A stretch of 64,000 nt of DNA from Lutibaculum baratangense AMV1 (GCF_000496075.1 NZ_AWXZ01000017.1:1-64000); one strand, 5' to 3'; positions 1 to 8,429 are shown, counted from the first letter of the stretch. Program-made: numbers and translations. The notes: a model not told the origin generated them from the letters alone.

Positions 1-13
1 ACGGAAGCGGGCC

Positions 14-844
14 TCACGAGTCCCTTGCGATCTCGAGCGGCCACTCGCCCTGGAAGACGTTGTCCTCCGTGTCGACCACCTCGACGCGGAGAGGCTCCCC
101 GGTCGGCACGAAGTCGAAACGGAAGTTCGGGTCCTCCGCCAGGGAGATGCCGCCCTCCATCCGCATCACCAGGTCGCCGCCCTGCAGGATCGACACCTCG
201 CGCACGAAGTGGGCGGGGATGTAGTGCCTTGTCAGCTGGTCCATCTGCAGGCCGGAATTGTTCGGGTGGCGGATCATGAGCTGGACCTCGGCGCGCGGGC
301 CCTCCCCTCCCGGCTCGCTCATACGGCCGAACTGCCTCAGCTTCATCTCGCCGAGATGGGCCAGCGCCTCCTGCGGGTCCTTGGCCGCCGGCGCCGAGCA
401 GCCGCCCGACGCCTTCACGAAGGCTTCCGCCACGTGAAGCGATCCGTCGGAGAGTTCGGCGACGGCGTGGACGTTCGTGTAGCGGTTGACCCGGACGCGC
501 GTGGCGATGCGCGTGACGCCCGCCGTCTCGCCGAGCTCGAAGGTGGCCGCGACGGGGGCAGGGTTCTCGTCGATCACCAGCGTCAGCCGCTCGACCCGCC
601 GCCCATCCTCCGGCGGCAGTCCGGCCGCGATCGTCATCGGGACGATCGCGGCGTCCTCGGCGCGATAGGGCGCCTCGAGCGTGACGACGCCGTCTGCGAG
701 CATCGGCCGGCCGTCGAAGACATTCTCGACGATGTCGGCCCACGCCCCGCCGTCCTCCTCGGCACCGGAAGCGGGTATGGGGACGGAGGCGGCCAGAATG
801 GCGGCCATGCCCGCGACGATCATCCCACGGAGACGTTCCAGCAT
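14..844 (-). CDS. SoxYZ-like carrier protein associated with quinoprotein dehydrogenase
   Basis: 276 aa with a signal peptide (residues about 1-28, hydrophobic MIVAGMAAILAAS then ASGA). The N-terminal half is SoxY-like and the C-terminal half (from about residue 180) SoxZ-like, a fused arrangement known from families found beside PQQ dehydrogenases. A GGC motif with Cys149 matches the position of the SoxY carrier cysteine, but here it is internal, between the two domains. In Sox systems that cysteine carries sulfur intermediates; what the PQQ-linked form carries is not known to me. The ATG at 844 has a clear AGGAG ribosome site and precedes the signal peptide, so upstream in-frame codons were rejected. 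It lies 74 bases downstream of the metallohydrolase on the same strand, probably one operon. Confidence 0.85.
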   Translation of the reverse strand: MLERLRGMIVAGMAAILAASVPIPASGAEEDGGAWADIVENVFDGRPMLADGVVTLEAPYRAEDAAIVPMTIAAGLPPEDGRRVERLTLVIDENPAPVAATFELGETAGVTRIATRVRVNRYTNVHAVAELSDGSLHVAEAFVKASGGCSAPAAKDPQEALAHLGEMKLRQFGRMSEPGGEGPRAEVQLMIRHPNNSGLQMDQLTRHYIPAHFVREVSILQGGDLVMRMEGGISLAEDPNFRFDFVPTGEPLRVEVVDTEDNVFQGEWPLEIARDS

Positions 845-918
845 GCGATTTCTCCTCGTGTCGGTGCGCCCCGGGCGCGCCCATCCTTCAAGCCCCCCCG
901 CAACCGCCACGGGGCAGT

Positions 919-1905
919 CTACTCCCATTCGAGCTCGGCGAAGGCCGCCGTCGTGTTGCGGCGGTGGAACTCCTCGACGAGCGCCCACCCGCCCGCCGGC
1001 GGGCCTATGCCCCCGACCGCTCCCGCCATACCCGCGCCATCCGCGATCGCCGCGCGAAGCTCCTCCGCGAGCCCTTCGAGATAGGCAAGTTGCGGCGCGA
1101 GCGCGTCCGGCCAGGGTGACGCGGCAGGGCCGTGGCCCGGCACGACCTGCCGGGCCGGAAGTCCCGCCAGCTCATCCTGAATGGCGAGCCAGCCCAACAG
1201 GCTGCCGTCGATCACCGGGAGGTGGCGCTGGAACAGGAGGTCGCCGGCGAAGAGCGTCCCCGTGCGGACGTCGAGGACGGTCAGATCGTTGTCCGTGTGG
1301 GCCGTCGGCCAGGCGCGCAGCTCGATCTCGCGGCCGCCGAGGTCGAGTGTGAGACGGTCCTCGACGGCGAGGTCCGGCAGCACGATCTCGATCTCGCCCG
1401 CCAGGTCGTTCCCGAGCAGCGACGCGTTGGCGGCGAGATAGTGCTCCGCCCGGCTCGACAGCGCGCGCGACAGGTCGGCATGGCCGACAAAGGCGGGGTC
1501 GCCGCCTTCGGGCCCGCTGCCCCTGAAGGCCATGTTGCCGAAGACGTGGTCGGGGTGCATGTGGGTGTTCACGACATAGGCGACGGGCAGGTCGCTCACC
1601 CCCCGGACCGCCGCCAGGAGCGCCCGCCCCTCCGCGGCGCTGCCGCCGGTGTCGACCACCGCCACGGCCCGTTCGCCGACGATGAACCCGACATTGGCGA
1701 TCGCCCCGCGGTTCTGCGCCGACATGAGCGCGACGGCCCCCTGATGGACGAAGACGCCCGGCGCCACCGCCACGACGGGAAGCGACGCCTCGTCGGCCCT
1801 CGGTGACCCGCACGCGAGGAGGAGGAGACAGGCGCACAGCCACGCCGAGCGCAACCTGGCCAGCGGTGCGCAGATGCCGGAGGCCGGGCAAGCAGAGGAC
1901 AACAT
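919..1905 (-). CDS. Quinoprotein-relay zinc metallohydrolase (metallo-beta-lactamase fold)
   Basis: 328 aa. The N-terminus has a hydrophobic segment ending LLLLAC (Cys32), which reads as a lipobox, so this may be a periplasmic lipoprotein. The zinc motif HMHPDH is at 115-120, and later His (AHTDND) and Asp/His (AGDLLF, PGHGP) ligands of the metallo-beta-lactamase fold are present. Proteins of this type occur with SoxYZ-like carriers beside PQQ dehydrogenases and are thought to act in the same relay, perhaps on a thioester or persulfide-type adduct; this is inference. The ATG at 1905 was chosen because it starts the signal region; its ribosome site is weak (GGCGAG). It diverges from xoxF across a 375-base regulatory gap. 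Confidence 0.85.
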   Translation of the reverse strand: MLSSACPASGICAPLARLRSAWLCACLLLLACGSPRADEASLPVVAVAPGVFVHQGAVALMSAQNRGAIANVGFIVGERAVAVVDTGGSAAEGRALLAAVRGVSDLPVAYVVNTHMHPDHVFGNMAFRGSGPEGGDPAFVGHADLSRALSSRAEHYLAANASLLGNDLAGEIEIVLPDLAVEDRLTLDLGGREIELRAWPTAHTDNDLTVLDVRTGTLFAGDLLFQRHLPVIDGSLLGWLAIQDELAGLPARQVVPGHGPAASPWPDALAPQLAYLEGLAEELRAAIADGAGMAGAVGGIGPPAGGWALVEEFHRRNTTAAFAELEWE

Positions 1906-2008
1906 CGCGTCTCGCCAGCGGATGCCTTTCAAGCCGCCGTTCTGGTATACCACAGTAGTTCGCACTGCTTCATCGGCGGATCGAAACACGACAAAACGAA
2001 CTATGCAA

Positions 2009-2026
2009 GTCACACGCCCGTGTGAC
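2009..2026. promoter_or_regulatory. 18-base palindromic operator candidate
   Basis: GTCACACG and CGTGTGAC flank a CC spacer, a perfect 8-2-8 inverted repeat. It lies about 255 bases upstream of the xoxF start and about 105 bases upstream of the metallohydrolase start. The symmetry fits a dimeric regulator. It is not a CRP site: the half-sites are in the reverse order. The regulator is unknown. Confidence 0.5.
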
Positions 2027-2069
2027 GCCATGTCAGATCAAGACCTTTTCCGTTCCAGCCTCCCGCAAT

Positions 2070-2102
2070 TCGCAGATGCAAAGAAACTTAATCGCAGATG
2101 CA
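2070..2102. repeat. Tandem 11-base direct repeats upstream of xoxF
   Basis: TCGCAGATGCA occurs exactly at 2070-2080 and again at 2092-2102. The 22-base period is about two helical turns, so both copies face the same side of the DNA. This is typical of paired response-regulator sites. They lie about 180-210 bases upstream of the xoxF start codon. Confidence 0.5.
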
Positions 2103-2280
2103 CAATGCGCTACTTCCAAAACTTGTTGTGGAAACCGGCGTTTTGCGCATAGGCTGAGCGCGTCGTGCGAAGTCCACCATGCGAAAGGCGCGGTTCTTCC
2201 AGACCGCTCCTTCGAACCGGGAGAGTTTGCTCCTGAAGCGCACGGCTCGAAGAGCCGGTGATAAATTGGGGAGGAGAACC

Positions 2281-4128
2281 ATGCGGAAGCTGATGCTTCG
2301 GTCGGCCTGTCTGCTTTCAGCGACAGCCCTCGTGACCACGACGGCCCTGGCGAACGACAAGCTCGTTGAGATGCAGGAGAACGCATCCGACTGGGTGATG
2401 CAGACAGGGAACTACGCCAACTGGCGCTGGTCCGAGCTCGACCAGATCAACAAGGACAATGTCGGCGAGTTGCAGGTCGCCTGGACGATGTCCACCGGCG
2501 TCCTTCGCGGTCACGAAGGCGGGCCCCTCGTGATCGGCGACATGATGTACTTCACGACGCCGTTCCCGAACAATGTCTTCGCCGTCGATCTCTCCGACGA
2601 GCACATCATCAAGTGGAAGTACGAGCCGCAGCAGGACCCGAACGTCATCGGCGTGATGTGCTGCGACACCGTCAACCGCGGCGTCACCTTCGCGCCCGGC
2701 GAGGGCGACCGGCCCGACATCATCCTCCTGCAGCAGGCCGACACGACCGTGGTCGCGCTCAATGCCGAGACGGGCGAGGTCGTGTGGGAAGCCGTGAACG
2801 GCGATCCGGCCAAGGGCGAGACGGCGACGATGGCGCCGATCGTCGTCAAGGACAAGGTGATGGTCGGCATCTCCGGCGGCGAGTACGGCGTGCAGGGCCA
2901 CCTGACGGCCTACGATCTCAACACCGGCGAGCAGGCCTGGCGGGCCTATTCGACCGGCCCCGACGACCAGATCCTGTTCGATCCCGAGAACACGACCCAT
3001 CTCGGCGAGCCGGTCGGGGCGGATTCGAGCATCAAGACCTGGGAAGGCGACCAGTGGCAGCTCGGCGGCGGCACGACCTGGGGCTGGTTCTCCTACGATC
3101 CCGAACTCGACCTCATATATTACGGCAGCGGCAACCCCGGCACATGGAACCCCTCGCAGCGCCCCGGCGACAACCGCTGGTCGATGACGATCTTCGCGCG
3201 CAATCCCGACGACGGGATGGCGAAGTGGGTCTACCAGATGACGCCGCACGACGAGTGGGACTATGACGGCGTCAACGAGATGATCCTGGCCGATCTCGAG
3301 ATCGACGGACAGACCAGGAAGACCCTCGTCCATCCCGACCGCAACGGCTTCTCCTACACGCTCGACCGCGAGACGGGCGAGCTCCTCGTGGCGGAGAAGT
3401 TCGATCCGGCCGTGAACTGGGCGACCGAAGTCGTGATGGATCCCTCGAGCGACCAGCACGGCCGGCCGCAGGTGGTCGAGGAGTTCTCGACGGCGGCGAA
3501 CGGCGAGGACGTCAACACGACGGGCATCTGCCCCGCCGCGCTCGGCACGAAGGACCAGCAGCCCTCCGCCTTCTCGCCGAAGACGAAGCTCTTCTACATC
3601 CCGACGAACCACGTGTGCATGGACTATGAGCCGTTCCGCGTGAGCTACACGGCCGGCCAGCCCTATGTCGGCGCCACCCTGTCGATGTACCCCGCCCCCG
3701 ACAGCCACGGCGGCATGGGCAACTTCATCGCCTGGGACGCGGCGGTCGGCGAGATCAAGTGGTCGCTGCCGGAGCGCTTCTCCGTGTGGTCGGGCGCCCT
3801 CGCCACGGCCGGCGACGTCGTCTTCTACGGCACGCTCGAGGGCTATCTGAAGGCCGTCGACGCGGAGACGGGCGACGAGCTCTACAGGTTCAAGACTCCG
3901 TCGGGGATCATCGGCAACGTGACGACCTACGAGCACGGCGACAAGCAGTACGTCGCGGTGTTCTCGGGCGTCGGCGGGTGGGCCGGCATCGGCCTCGCCG
4001 CGGGGCTGACCGATCCGACCGCAGGCCTCGGCGCCGTCGGCGGCTATGCGAGCCTGAAGAACTACACCGACCTCGGCGGCCAGCTGACGGTCTTCGCCCT
4101 GCCCGACAGGGTGACTTCGGGCCAGTAG
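2281..4128 (+). CDS. xoxF: Lanthanide-dependent PQQ methanol dehydrogenase XoxF
   Basis: 615 aa, normal family length, with a Sec signal peptide ending near TTTALA-N (residue about 24). It is an eight-bladed PQQ propeller with tryptophan-docking-type repeats. The adjacent cysteines Cys127-Cys128 (VMCCDT) form the vicinal disulfide over PQQ. The catalytic Asp is Asp327, and Asp329 two residues on (WDYDGVNE) is the extra acidic ligand that marks lanthanide-dependent XoxF; calcium MxaF enzymes have Ala there. The enzyme oxidises methanol to formaldehyde or formate in the periplasm and passes electrons to a cytochrome c, here xoxG. The start at 2281 has GGGGAGGAG 4 bases upstream and fits the signal peptide; the in-frame ATG at 2179 is less likely. 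Confidence 0.96.
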   Translation: MRKLMLRSACLLSATALVTTTALANDKLVEMQENASDWVMQTGNYANWRWSELDQINKDNVGELQVAWTMSTGVLRGHEGGPLVIGDMMYFTTPFPNNVFAVDLSDEHIIKWKYEPQQDPNVIGVMCCDTVNRGVTFAPGEGDRPDIILLQQADTTVVALNAETGEVVWEAVNGDPAKGETATMAPIVVKDKVMVGISGGEYGVQGHLTAYDLNTGEQAWRAYSTGPDDQILFDPENTTHLGEPVGADSSIKTWEGDQWQLGGGTTWGWFSYDPELDLIYYGSGNPGTWNPSQRPGDNRWSMTIFARNPDDGMAKWVYQMTPHDEWDYDGVNEMILADLEIDGQTRKTLVHPDRNGFSYTLDRETGELLVAEKFDPAVNWATEVVMDPSSDQHGRPQVVEEFSTAANGEDVNTTGICPAALGTKDQQPSAFSPKTKLFYIPTNHVCMDYEPFRVSYTAGQPYVGATLSMYPAPDSHGGMGNFIAWDAAVGEIKWSLPERFSVWSGALATAGDVVFYGTLEGYLKAVDAETGDELYRFKTPSGIIGNVTTYEHGDKQYVAVFSGVGGWAGIGLAAGLTDPTAGLGAVGGYASLKNYTDLGGQLTVFALPDRVTSGQ

Positions 4129-4140
4129 GCGACAGCGTCC

Positions 4141-4204
4141 TGGCCCGGTGCCGGCACCGGGCCAGCCCTGAGACCTTGGCGAAGGCGGCACCGTCGCCTT
4201 CGCC
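4141..4204 (+). promoter_or_regulatory. Two consecutive stem-loops between xoxF and xoxG
   Basis: The first is a perfect 24-base palindrome at 4141-4164 (half-site TGGCCCGGTGCC). The second is a 10-base stem at 4178-4187 and 4195-4204 (GGCGAAGGCG / CGCCTTCGCC) with a 7-base loop. Neither is followed by a T run, so they are not classic intrinsic terminators. They may act as partial terminators or as 3' stabilisers that let xoxF mRNA outnumber the downstream genes. This is inference from structure and position. Confidence 0.55.
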
Positions 4205-4308
4205 GTTCGCCCCTTGAACGCCATTGATCACCATCGCGGCCGCGCCGGTGACCCTCTCCGGGAGATCGAAGCCCGTGAGGCCGTCGGCCACGCGACCGAG
4301 AGGAAAAT

Positions 4309-4827
4309 ATGCTGCTGAAGCAGACCATGCTGACCGCCGCCCTGGCCCTCGCCCTCTGCGGCCCCGCCGTGGCGCAATCGACCGGACCAGGCGATCCCGA
4401 GGCCGTGGACGAGGATGACGGCCGCTACTACGACGCCGACGGGCTTCCGACGTTCAACATCGCCGAGGACGGCACCGTCGACTTCCCCACCTATTCCGGC
4501 TTCCGCCGCTACCACGCGGAATGCCACGTGTGCCACGGGCCAGACGGGCTCGGCTCGACCTACGCCCCCTCGCTCGTGCAGAGCGTGCGCCAGAAGAGCT
4601 ACGAGACGTTCGTCGAGGTGGTGGTGAACGGGCGGGAGCACGTCGATTCCGGCAATCGCAACGTCATGCCGGCCTTCGGCACGAACCCGAACGTCATGTG
4701 CTACCTCGACGACATCTACACCTACCTCAGGGCCCGCGCGCAGGGCGACCTTCCGCGGGGCCGGCCGGCGAACACCGAGCCGAAGAGCGACACCTTCTCG
4801 GACATGGAAAATGCGTGCATGGGCTAA
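4309..4827 (+). CDS. xoxG: Methanol metabolism-related cytochrome c, XoxG
   Basis: 172 aa with a signal peptide (cleavage near AVAQ). There is a single haem c site CHVCH at residues 72-76, and a Met in NVMPAF around residue 120 that could be the sixth ligand. Extra cysteines near the C-terminus (VMCYLDD, NACMG) match the four-cysteine cytochrome family found with methanol dehydrogenases. Its role is periplasmic electron acceptor of XoxF, handing electrons to the terminal oxidase chain. The ribosome site GAGAGGAAA lies just before ATG 4309. The last 17 bases overlap xoxJ, so the two are probably translationally coupled. Confidence 0.93.
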   Translation: MLLKQTMLTAALALALCGPAVAQSTGPGDPEAVDEDDGRYYDADGLPTFNIAEDGTVDFPTYSGFRRYHAECHVCHGPDGLGSTYAPSLVQSVRQKSYETFVEVVVNGREHVDSGNRNVMPAFGTNPNVMCYLDDIYTYLRARAQGDLPRGRPANTEPKSDTFSDMENACMG

Positions 4828-5680
4828 GCAGACGGGCCGGGCGCTCGCCCGGCTCGCCGTCGCCGCGACGGTGATCGGCGGCGCCGCCTCCACCGCGGGC
4901 GCCGCCGGTCCCGGTGCGGAGTTCGAGCTCGTCGACCCGAACGTCCTGCGGGTCTGCGCCGATCCCCGCAACATGCCGTTCTCCAACGAAGCGGGCGAAG
5001 GCTTCGAGAACAAGCTCGCCGAGCTCATCGCCCGGAAGCTCGGCAAGGGCCTGTCCTACACCTACTTCCCGCAAGGGCTCGGCTTCCTGCGCAACACGCT
5101 CGACGCGGTGCGCTGCGACGTCGTGATGGGCTACGCCCAGGGCGAGGAGCTCGTCCAGAACACGAACGCCTACTACCGCTCCGCCTACGTGATCGCCGTC
5201 CCCGCGGACTCCGAGCTCGCCGGCGTCACCGCGCTCTCGGACCCCCGCCTCAAGGGCAAGAAGATCGGCGTCGTCGCGCAGACGCCCCCGGCGACGGCCC
5301 TCGCGAGAAACGGCCTGATGGGCAGGGCGAAGCCTTACTACCTCATGGTCGACACGCGCATCTCCGCCCCGGTGAGAGACATGTTCGCCGACCTCGAGGG
5401 CGGCCAGATCGACGCGGCGGTCGCCTGGGGTCCGATGGCGGGCTACTACGCGAAGGAAAGTGGCAGGGAGATCACGGTGATCCCGCTCATGCACGAGGAC
5501 CCGAACCCTCGCATGAGCTTCCGCATCACCATGGGCGTGCGCCACAGCGACCAGGAGTGGAAGCGCACGCTGAACCGTCTGATCCGCGAGAGCCAGGACG
5601 AGATCAACCAGATCCTGCTCGACTACGGCGTTCCGCTGATCGACGAGCAGGGCAACCAGATCACGCAAGCGGGAGAGTGA
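4811..5680 (+). CDS. xoxJ: XoxJ, periplasmic binding-protein-like partner of methanol dehydrogenase
   Basis: 289 aa with a signal peptide (residues about 1-32, ending AGAAG). It has the solute-binding-protein fold of the MxaJ/XoxJ family; the opening LRVCADPRNMPFSNE is characteristic. It is encoded directly after the cytochrome, as in other xoxFGJ clusters. Known structures have a large cavity and suggest a chaperone or activation role for XoxF rather than transport. The start at 4811 lies inside xoxG. The stop overlaps the next gene's GTG start (GTGA at 5677-5680). Confidence 0.92.
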   Translation: MRAWAKQTGRALARLAVAATVIGGAASTAGAAGPGAEFELVDPNVLRVCADPRNMPFSNEAGEGFENKLAELIARKLGKGLSYTYFPQGLGFLRNTLDAVRCDVVMGYAQGEELVQNTNAYYRSAYVIAVPADSELAGVTALSDPRLKGKKIGVVAQTPPATALARNGLMGRAKPYYLMVDTRISAPVRDMFADLEGGQIDAAVAWGPMAGYYAKESGREITVIPLMHEDPNPRMSFRITMGVRHSDQEWKRTLNRLIRESQDEINQILLDYGVPLIDEQGNQITQAGE

Positions 5681-6237
5681 AGACGAGAATCGCGGCGGCG
5701 CTGCTGCTCGCCTGGCTGCCGCAGCAGGATGCGGGCGCCAACGAACCGGTGCCGGAGCCGCCGGGCTTCCGCACCGAGGACTACCGCAGCCCGGTCCCGG
5801 CCACACTCGCGGGCGCGACGGTTCTCGACACCGCCCGGGCGCACGAGATGTGGCTCGCGGGCGCCGCGATCTTCGTCGACGTGCTGCCGCGCCCACCGCG
5901 GCCGGACCTCCCGGAGGGGACCTACTGGCGGCCGCCGCAGCGGGAGAGCATTCCCGGCAGCACGTGGCTGCCGAATACGGGCTATGGCGTGCTGTCCCCG
6001 GAGATGGCAGCCTATTTCGCGGACGAGCTCGACCGCCTGGCCACGCAGCATCCCGGCAAGCCTCTCGTGATCTTCTGCCTGCGCGACTGCTGGATGTCGT
6101 GGAACGCGGCCAAGCGCGCGCTCGTGCTCGGCCACGCGGCCGTGGCCTGGTATCCGGACGGCACGGACGGCTGGGCCGAGAGCGGCCATCCGCTCGAGCG
6201 CATCGACCCGGTGCCGCGTCCCGGCGCCGCGGAGTGA
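5677..6237 (+). CDS. PQQ-dependent catabolism-associated CXXXCW protein
   Basis: 186 aa from a GTG at 5677 that overlaps the xoxJ stop, with GGGAGA immediately upstream. A signal peptide (residues about 2-21) makes it periplasmic. It has a rhodanese-like fold with Cys134-Leu-Arg-Asp-Cys138-Trp139, the motif that defines this PQQ-associated family. The cysteine pair suggests redox or cofactor binding; the function has not been shown. Last gene of the xoxFGJ operon. Confidence 0.85.
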   Translation: MKTRIAAALLLAWLPQQDAGANEPVPEPPGFRTEDYRSPVPATLAGATVLDTARAHEMWLAGAAIFVDVLPRPPRPDLPEGTYWRPPQRESIPGSTWLPNTGYGVLSPEMAAYFADELDRLATQHPGKPLVIFCLRDCWMSWNAAKRALVLGHAAVAWYPDGTDGWAESGHPLERIDPVPRPGAAE

Positions 6238-6313
6238 GCGGGAGGGCGCCGCCATGCCGGAGAAGGCCTCCTTCGGCCGACGAAGCGCCCCGATCGCGTG
6301 CGGTGCCGGAGGC

Positions 6314-6937
6314 TCAGTCCGGCATCTCTCCGGCGATCACGCGGCCGAGCGCGAAGAGGCGCTGCTCGACGAGCCGCGGCATCTCGCAGATATAGGTGAG
6401 CGCGCGGCGGCGCTCGTCGAAGATCCGGCGGTTCCAGAACAGCGCCTGCTCTTCCGCCGTCGCCCCCTCCCGCTGCCGCGCGTCGTTGATCTCCGACCCC
6501 TGCTCGCGCAGGGCTTCCGCCGCGGCCCTCTGGCGCCGCGCGTAGCGTGCGATGCCATCCATGATCTCGCCGCGCTCGGCATTCATCGTGTCGAAGAGGC
6601 CGGCGAAGAGCAGCGTCAGACGGCCCTGGCGATCCTCGGGCGGCAGCCCTTCGGCGAAGGCCCTGATCCTGGCCTCGGCCTCCTCGATCGGCAGGCGCCG
6701 CTGGCTCAGGTCGAGGGCCAGCCGCGACACCTCCTCGTCCTGGCGCCATGCCCGCCCGACATCTTCGATCGGAGGCCCCGACCACACGGCGGCGGGCGTC
6801 AGGCTCGGCACCTTTCTCTGGATGCAGGGCCAGTCCGGATCGGCCTCGGTCGCCGGCTGTGCGGACACGGCGCCGGAGGCCAGCGAGGCGGCGATCGCGA
6901 TCGCGACCGCCATGCGGATGCCTTCAGCCTTTGACAT
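6314..6937 (-). CDS. Uncharacterised secreted protein of the methanol dehydrogenase locus
   Basis: 207 aa with a signal peptide (MAVAIAIAASLASGAVSAQ, cleaved near residue 27). The mature part is largely alpha-helical and charged, with only two cysteines (WPCIQRK and YICEMP). It contains no motif I can name. The ATG at 6935-6937 lies within the end of the upstream gene (14-base overlap), so it is translationally coupled to the 142-aa secreted protein. The operon partners suggest a periplasmic role linked to quinoprotein oxidation; nothing more can be supported. Confidence 0.75.
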   Translation of the reverse strand: MSKAEGIRMAVAIAIAASLASGAVSAQPATEADPDWPCIQRKVPSLTPAAVWSGPPIEDVGRAWRQDEEVSRLALDLSQRRLPIEEAEARIRAFAEGLPPEDRQGRLTLLFAGLFDTMNAERGEIMDGIARYARRQRAAAEALREQGSEINDARQREGATAEEQALFWNRRIFDERRRALTYICEMPRLVEQRLFALGRVIAGEMPD

Positions 6938-7352
6938 TGAATATCGCCTGCTGCGTCTCCCCCGTCGTCCCGGGGATCCGCAGGATGAAGCGTCCGGGCC
7001 GGATCGGGATGAAGGTGATCGTCGCCTCTCCCTCGTCGTCGAACTCGAGGGAGTCGATGCCGAGAGGCCTGACTTCGATGTCGTTGATGACGACCTCGTT
7101 GACCCAGACGTTGCGGAAGAACTCCGCGCCCGAGATCGCGAGCTCGGCCGAGCCGTCGGACTGTATAGCGAGCCTGTAGTACTTGCCGGCCTCAAGCTCG
7201 TAGGGCTCCTCCGCGAGGGGCTGGCCCGAGGACAGCGTGATCGGCGGCAGCGCCTGCGCGCCACCCGTCATCAGGCCAGCCTGGCCGAAGGCCGGTCCGG
7301 CGAGCCCAAGCGCCGCAAGCCCCGCGATGATGCCCGTGATTGCCCTGTTCAT
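6924..7352 (-). CDS. Uncharacterised secreted beta-rich protein
   Basis: 142 aa with a signal peptide (cleaved near GPAFGQ, residue about 23). The mature part is beta-rich (GKYYRLAIQSDG, EATITFIPIRPGRF), resembling small cupredoxin- or Ig-like folds. It has no His and no Cys, so a copper site is excluded. It ends within the next gene and sits 53 bases after the beta-propeller gene on the same strand, so it is probably co-transcribed. Function unknown. Confidence 0.75.
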   Translation of the reverse strand: MNRAITGIIAGLAALGLAGPAFGQAGLMTGGAQALPPITLSSGQPLAEEPYELEAGKYYRLAIQSDGSAELAISGAEFFRNVWVNEVVINDIEVRPLGIDSLEFDDEGEATITFIPIRPGRFILRIPGTTGETQQAIFNVKG

Positions 7353-7405
7353 CCCGTTTCCTCCCGTCTCTTCTTCAGGTCTTGCTACTGATCAGGTGCT
7401 GTCCG

Positions 7406-8377
7406 TCATTCCGGGCGGGCGACGACGCCCCAGGGAAACTCGCCAACCGGAACCGTGTCGATGACCCGCCGCGCGCCGACATCGATGACGGACACGTCGT
7501 TCGAGACGCCGTTCGTGCTGAAGAGGAGGTCGCCGTCCGGCGAGAAGCCGAGCTGCCAGACGCGCTGGCCGACGAGCAGGTAATCCTGCACCTCGTAGGT
7601 CTCGGCATCGATGACGGCGACCCGGTTAGCCGGCCCTAGGGCGACGAAGGCCGTTTCGCCGTCGCTCGTGATGCGCACGCCGACCGGCTGGATCGCCTCC
7701 GGCCGGAGGCCCGGGATCTCGAAGGTGATCTTGTGCTTCACCTCGTGCGTCTTCGGATCGATCACGCTGACCGTCCCGCCGATCTCGGCCGAGACCCAAA
7801 CCTCCGAGCCGTCGGGCTTGAACTCCGCGAAGCGCGGCCGCTGGTCCACGAGGACGTTCGCCACGATCTCGAATGTCTCGGGATCGATGAAATGGGCCAT
7901 GTTCGTCGTCTCGGACGTGTTCACGATGACGCTGCCGTCCGGCGCCACGCCCATCCCCTCGGGCTCGACGCCGACAGGGATCTCGGCGAGCACCGTCCGC
8001 GCCTCGAGGTCGACAACGGTGACGAGATTGTCGTCCTCGTTCGCGATGTAGAGCGGGTTGCCGGAGGGGTGGAGCACGAAGAGCTCCGGGTCCGGTCCCG
8101 AGGGAAGGGTATGGAGGCGCTCGTAGGTGTCGGTGTCGAAGACCTCCACCGTGTCGTCGTCGCCGACCGCGACGAGCAGGTGCTTTCCCTCCGCCGCGAG
8201 GGTGATGCCGCGCGGGCGCTGGCCCACCTTGATCGTGTCGACGACCTCCATCGTCTCGGAGTCGATGACGCTGACCGTGTTGCCCTTCTCGTTCGAGACG
8301 AAGATCTTGTAGGCGTCGGCCGGGTGCGCCGCGGCCACCACCGCGCAGAAGGCGACCGCTCCGAGAAGACGTGACAT
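7406..8377 (-). CDS. PQQ-associated YVTN-type beta-propeller protein
   Basis: 323 aa with a signal peptide (cleaved near ADA-Y, residue about 22). At least six YVTN/NHL-like repeats of about 40 residues can be read (NTVSVIDSETMEV, DTVEVFDTDTYE, NLVTVVDLEARTV, GTVSVIDPKTHEV, NRVAVIDAETYEV, NDVSVIDVGARRV), giving a seven-bladed propeller. This matches the propeller family encoded beside PQQ alcohol dehydrogenases and their ABC systems. It is periplasmic; a scaffold or binding role is inferred, no catalytic residues are seen. Confidence 0.85.
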   Translation of the reverse strand: MSRLLGAVAFCAVVAAAHPADAYKIFVSNEKGNTVSVIDSETMEVVDTIKVGQRPRGITLAAEGKHLLVAVGDDDTVEVFDTDTYERLHTLPSGPDPELFVLHPSGNPLYIANEDDNLVTVVDLEARTVLAEIPVGVEPEGMGVAPDGSVIVNTSETTNMAHFIDPETFEIVANVLVDQRPRFAEFKPDGSEVWVSAEIGGTVSVIDPKTHEVKHKITFEIPGLRPEAIQPVGVRITSDGETAFVALGPANRVAVIDAETYEVQDYLLVGQRVWQLGFSPDGDLLFSTNGVSNDVSVIDVGARRVIDTVPVGEFPWGVVARPE

Positions 8378-8429
8378 TCCTGGACCCTCCCATAATGGCG
8401 GCGCTCCCGAGGCGGCGCCGCTCCCGTTT

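Larger units (their letters stand above)
1906..2280. promoter_or_regulatory. Divergent control region between the metallohydrolase gene and xoxF
   Basis: 375 bases without a gene, AT-richer than its surroundings. It holds an 18-base palindrome and a pair of 11-base direct repeats (separate entries). A weak sigma70-like match, TTGTGG with 18 bases to TAGGCT, lies around 2124-2155. The strong GGGGAGGAG at about 2268-2277 is the xoxF ribosome site. Promoters for both directions must lie here because both transcription units start at its edges. Confidence 0.6.

Noticed and set aside
2009-2026. CRP-type operator upstream of xoxF
   Set aside because: CRP needs TGTGA-N6-TCACA; here the half-sites are in the opposite order, so the palindrome is kept but not as a CRP site.
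6924-7352. Small secreted protein as a copper protein (cupredoxin)
   Set aside because: The sequence has no His and no Cys, so a type 1 copper site is impossible.
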